Source of the DNA: Alphaproteobacteria bacterium
Lineage (GTDB): Bacteria; Pseudomonadota; Alphaproteobacteria; Rhizobiales; Devosiaceae
Assembly: GCA_018818925.1 (NCBI GenBank)
Contig: JAHJQZ010000081.1
Location: 1-34,252 of the forward strand
Reading direction: 5' to 3'
Length of the DNA: 34,252 nt
Shown: positions 33,714-34,252 of the stretch, piece after piece
Layout: each line of letters begins with the position of its first letter
How positions within the stretch are numbered: the first letter of the stretch is position 1
Program-made: the position numbers and the translations under genes
The notes under the pieces: generated by a model
Database searches by the model: none
What the model was told of the DNA's origin: nothing
The model's input: only the letters and a program-made list of their open reading frames with translations

Positions 33714-34252
33714 TCATCCGCCCGGCAGGATCACCCGCCTCGGCTTGAACTGGCCCTGCTCGACACAGCCGACCGCCACCGCTTCGCCCTTGAGCGAGGC
33801 CCAGCATTCCTCCATCGCGATCGGCGCGCCGGCGCCGGTCAAAAGCACCGGATTGCCGAGCCGGATGAGCGAGGCCTGGCGCATGTCGACGCGGATCTCG
33901 GGCACGCCGACAAGCCCCGCCGCCACGGGCAAGAGAAAGCGCGTGCGTCCTTCGGGTTCGGCGGCCTCGATATCGGCCAGCTGCACCGCGTCCGCATCGC
34001 TGAAGCCGCCGACGGCGGAGCGGTGCAGGCGGGCGACATGGCCCTTCGTGCCCAGCATCTCGGCAATGTCGCGGGCCAGCGCCCTGACATAAGTGCCCTT
34101 GGCGCAGGTCACCACGAATTCGGACAGGTCCGCGCCATGGTTGACAAGCGCGAAGCTGTCGATCTCGACCTCGCGCTCGGGCATGTCGACAATCTCACCG
34201 GCACGGGCCAGATCGTAGGCGCGCTCGCCCCTGATCTTGATGGCGGAGAAAG
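33714..34252 (-). CDS. truB: tRNA pseudouridine-55 synthase (copy 2, 5' end outside window)
   Basis: C-terminal 179 residues of a second TruB. The frame is open to the right edge and begins in the conserved stretch FSAIKIRGERAYDLARAGE. It contains CAKGTYVRALARDIA and a C-terminal PUA-like region ending QFKPRRVILPGG. It differs clearly from copy 1 (3328-4290): GTYVRALARDIAEMLG here, GFYVRAMARDVAFDLG there. It matches the codon style of the 7-34 kb DNA. The start and any rbfA/infB genes would lie beyond 34252. No rpsO follows it; the membrane protein gene is next. Confidence 0.95.
   Translation of the reverse strand, partial: FSAIKIRGERAYDLARAGEIVDMPEREVEIDSFALVNHGADLSEFVVTCAKGTYVRALARDIAEMLGTKGHVARLHRSAVGGFSDADAVQLADIEAAEPEGRTRFLLPVAAGLVGVPEIRVDMRQASLIRLGNPVLLTGAGAPIAMEECWASLKGEAVAVGCVEQGQFKPRRVILPGG

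Overview
The window is GC-rich alphaproteobacterial DNA in at least two parts that do not look alike. Positions 1 to about 6.3 kb hold a translation and RNA-decay block on the + strand: 3' part of infB, a small membrane protein, rbfA, a second membrane protein, truB, rpsO and the first two thirds of pnp. Its synonymous codons are mixed. The rest (about 6.4-34.25 kb) is strongly GTC/ATC-biased and looks like a Rhizobiales (Hyphomicrobiales) genome: SH3-domain protein, irr, fabA-fabB, mmcB and rhizobial-type palindromic repeats. A second, different truB enters from the right edge (33714 to end, - strand). With the abrupt codon shift inside pnp, this makes a chimeric join, or at least a strong rearrangement or transfer, the first thing to check.

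The centre (13.5-29.9 kb) is a catabolic locus for reductive pyrimidine breakdown. It encodes an NMT1-type ABC importer (13.5-17.4 kb), dihydropyrimidinase, an M20-type and a nitrilase-type N-carbamoyl amidohydrolase, a CoA-acylating semialdehyde dehydrogenase, an omega-aminotransferase, a RutR-like TetR regulator and the two-subunit dihydropyrimidine dehydrogenase (preT, preA). Together they should take uracil or thymine to acetyl-CoA or propionyl-CoA. Three palindromes of the form TTGACCA-NN-TGGTCAA, the form I recall for E. coli RutR, lie at 17.6, 25.5 and 29.86 kb, in front of the transporter operon, in the aminotransferase/rutR divergent gap and in front of preT. The locus therefore appears to carry its own regulon.

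Two foreign-looking pieces sit inside the long - strand catabolic operon: a DUF559 nuclease-like gene bracketed by two pairs of inverted palindromic repeats (19.2-19.9 kb), and an AT-richer membrane-anchored orphan (22.06-22.57 kb). Another AT-richer orphan at 7.2-7.85 kb is preceded by a 19-bp, one-mismatch inverted repeat around a candidate promoter.

The rest is housekeeping and accessory: SH3 protein, irr divergent from fabA-fabB, a TrmA-family RNA methyltransferase, a PfkB kinase, a NYN-domain protein, an RlpA-like protein, a dCMP-deaminase-like protein, an MFS transporter, mmcB and a multi-pass membrane protein. I saw no rRNA, tRNA, CRISPR array or transposase.
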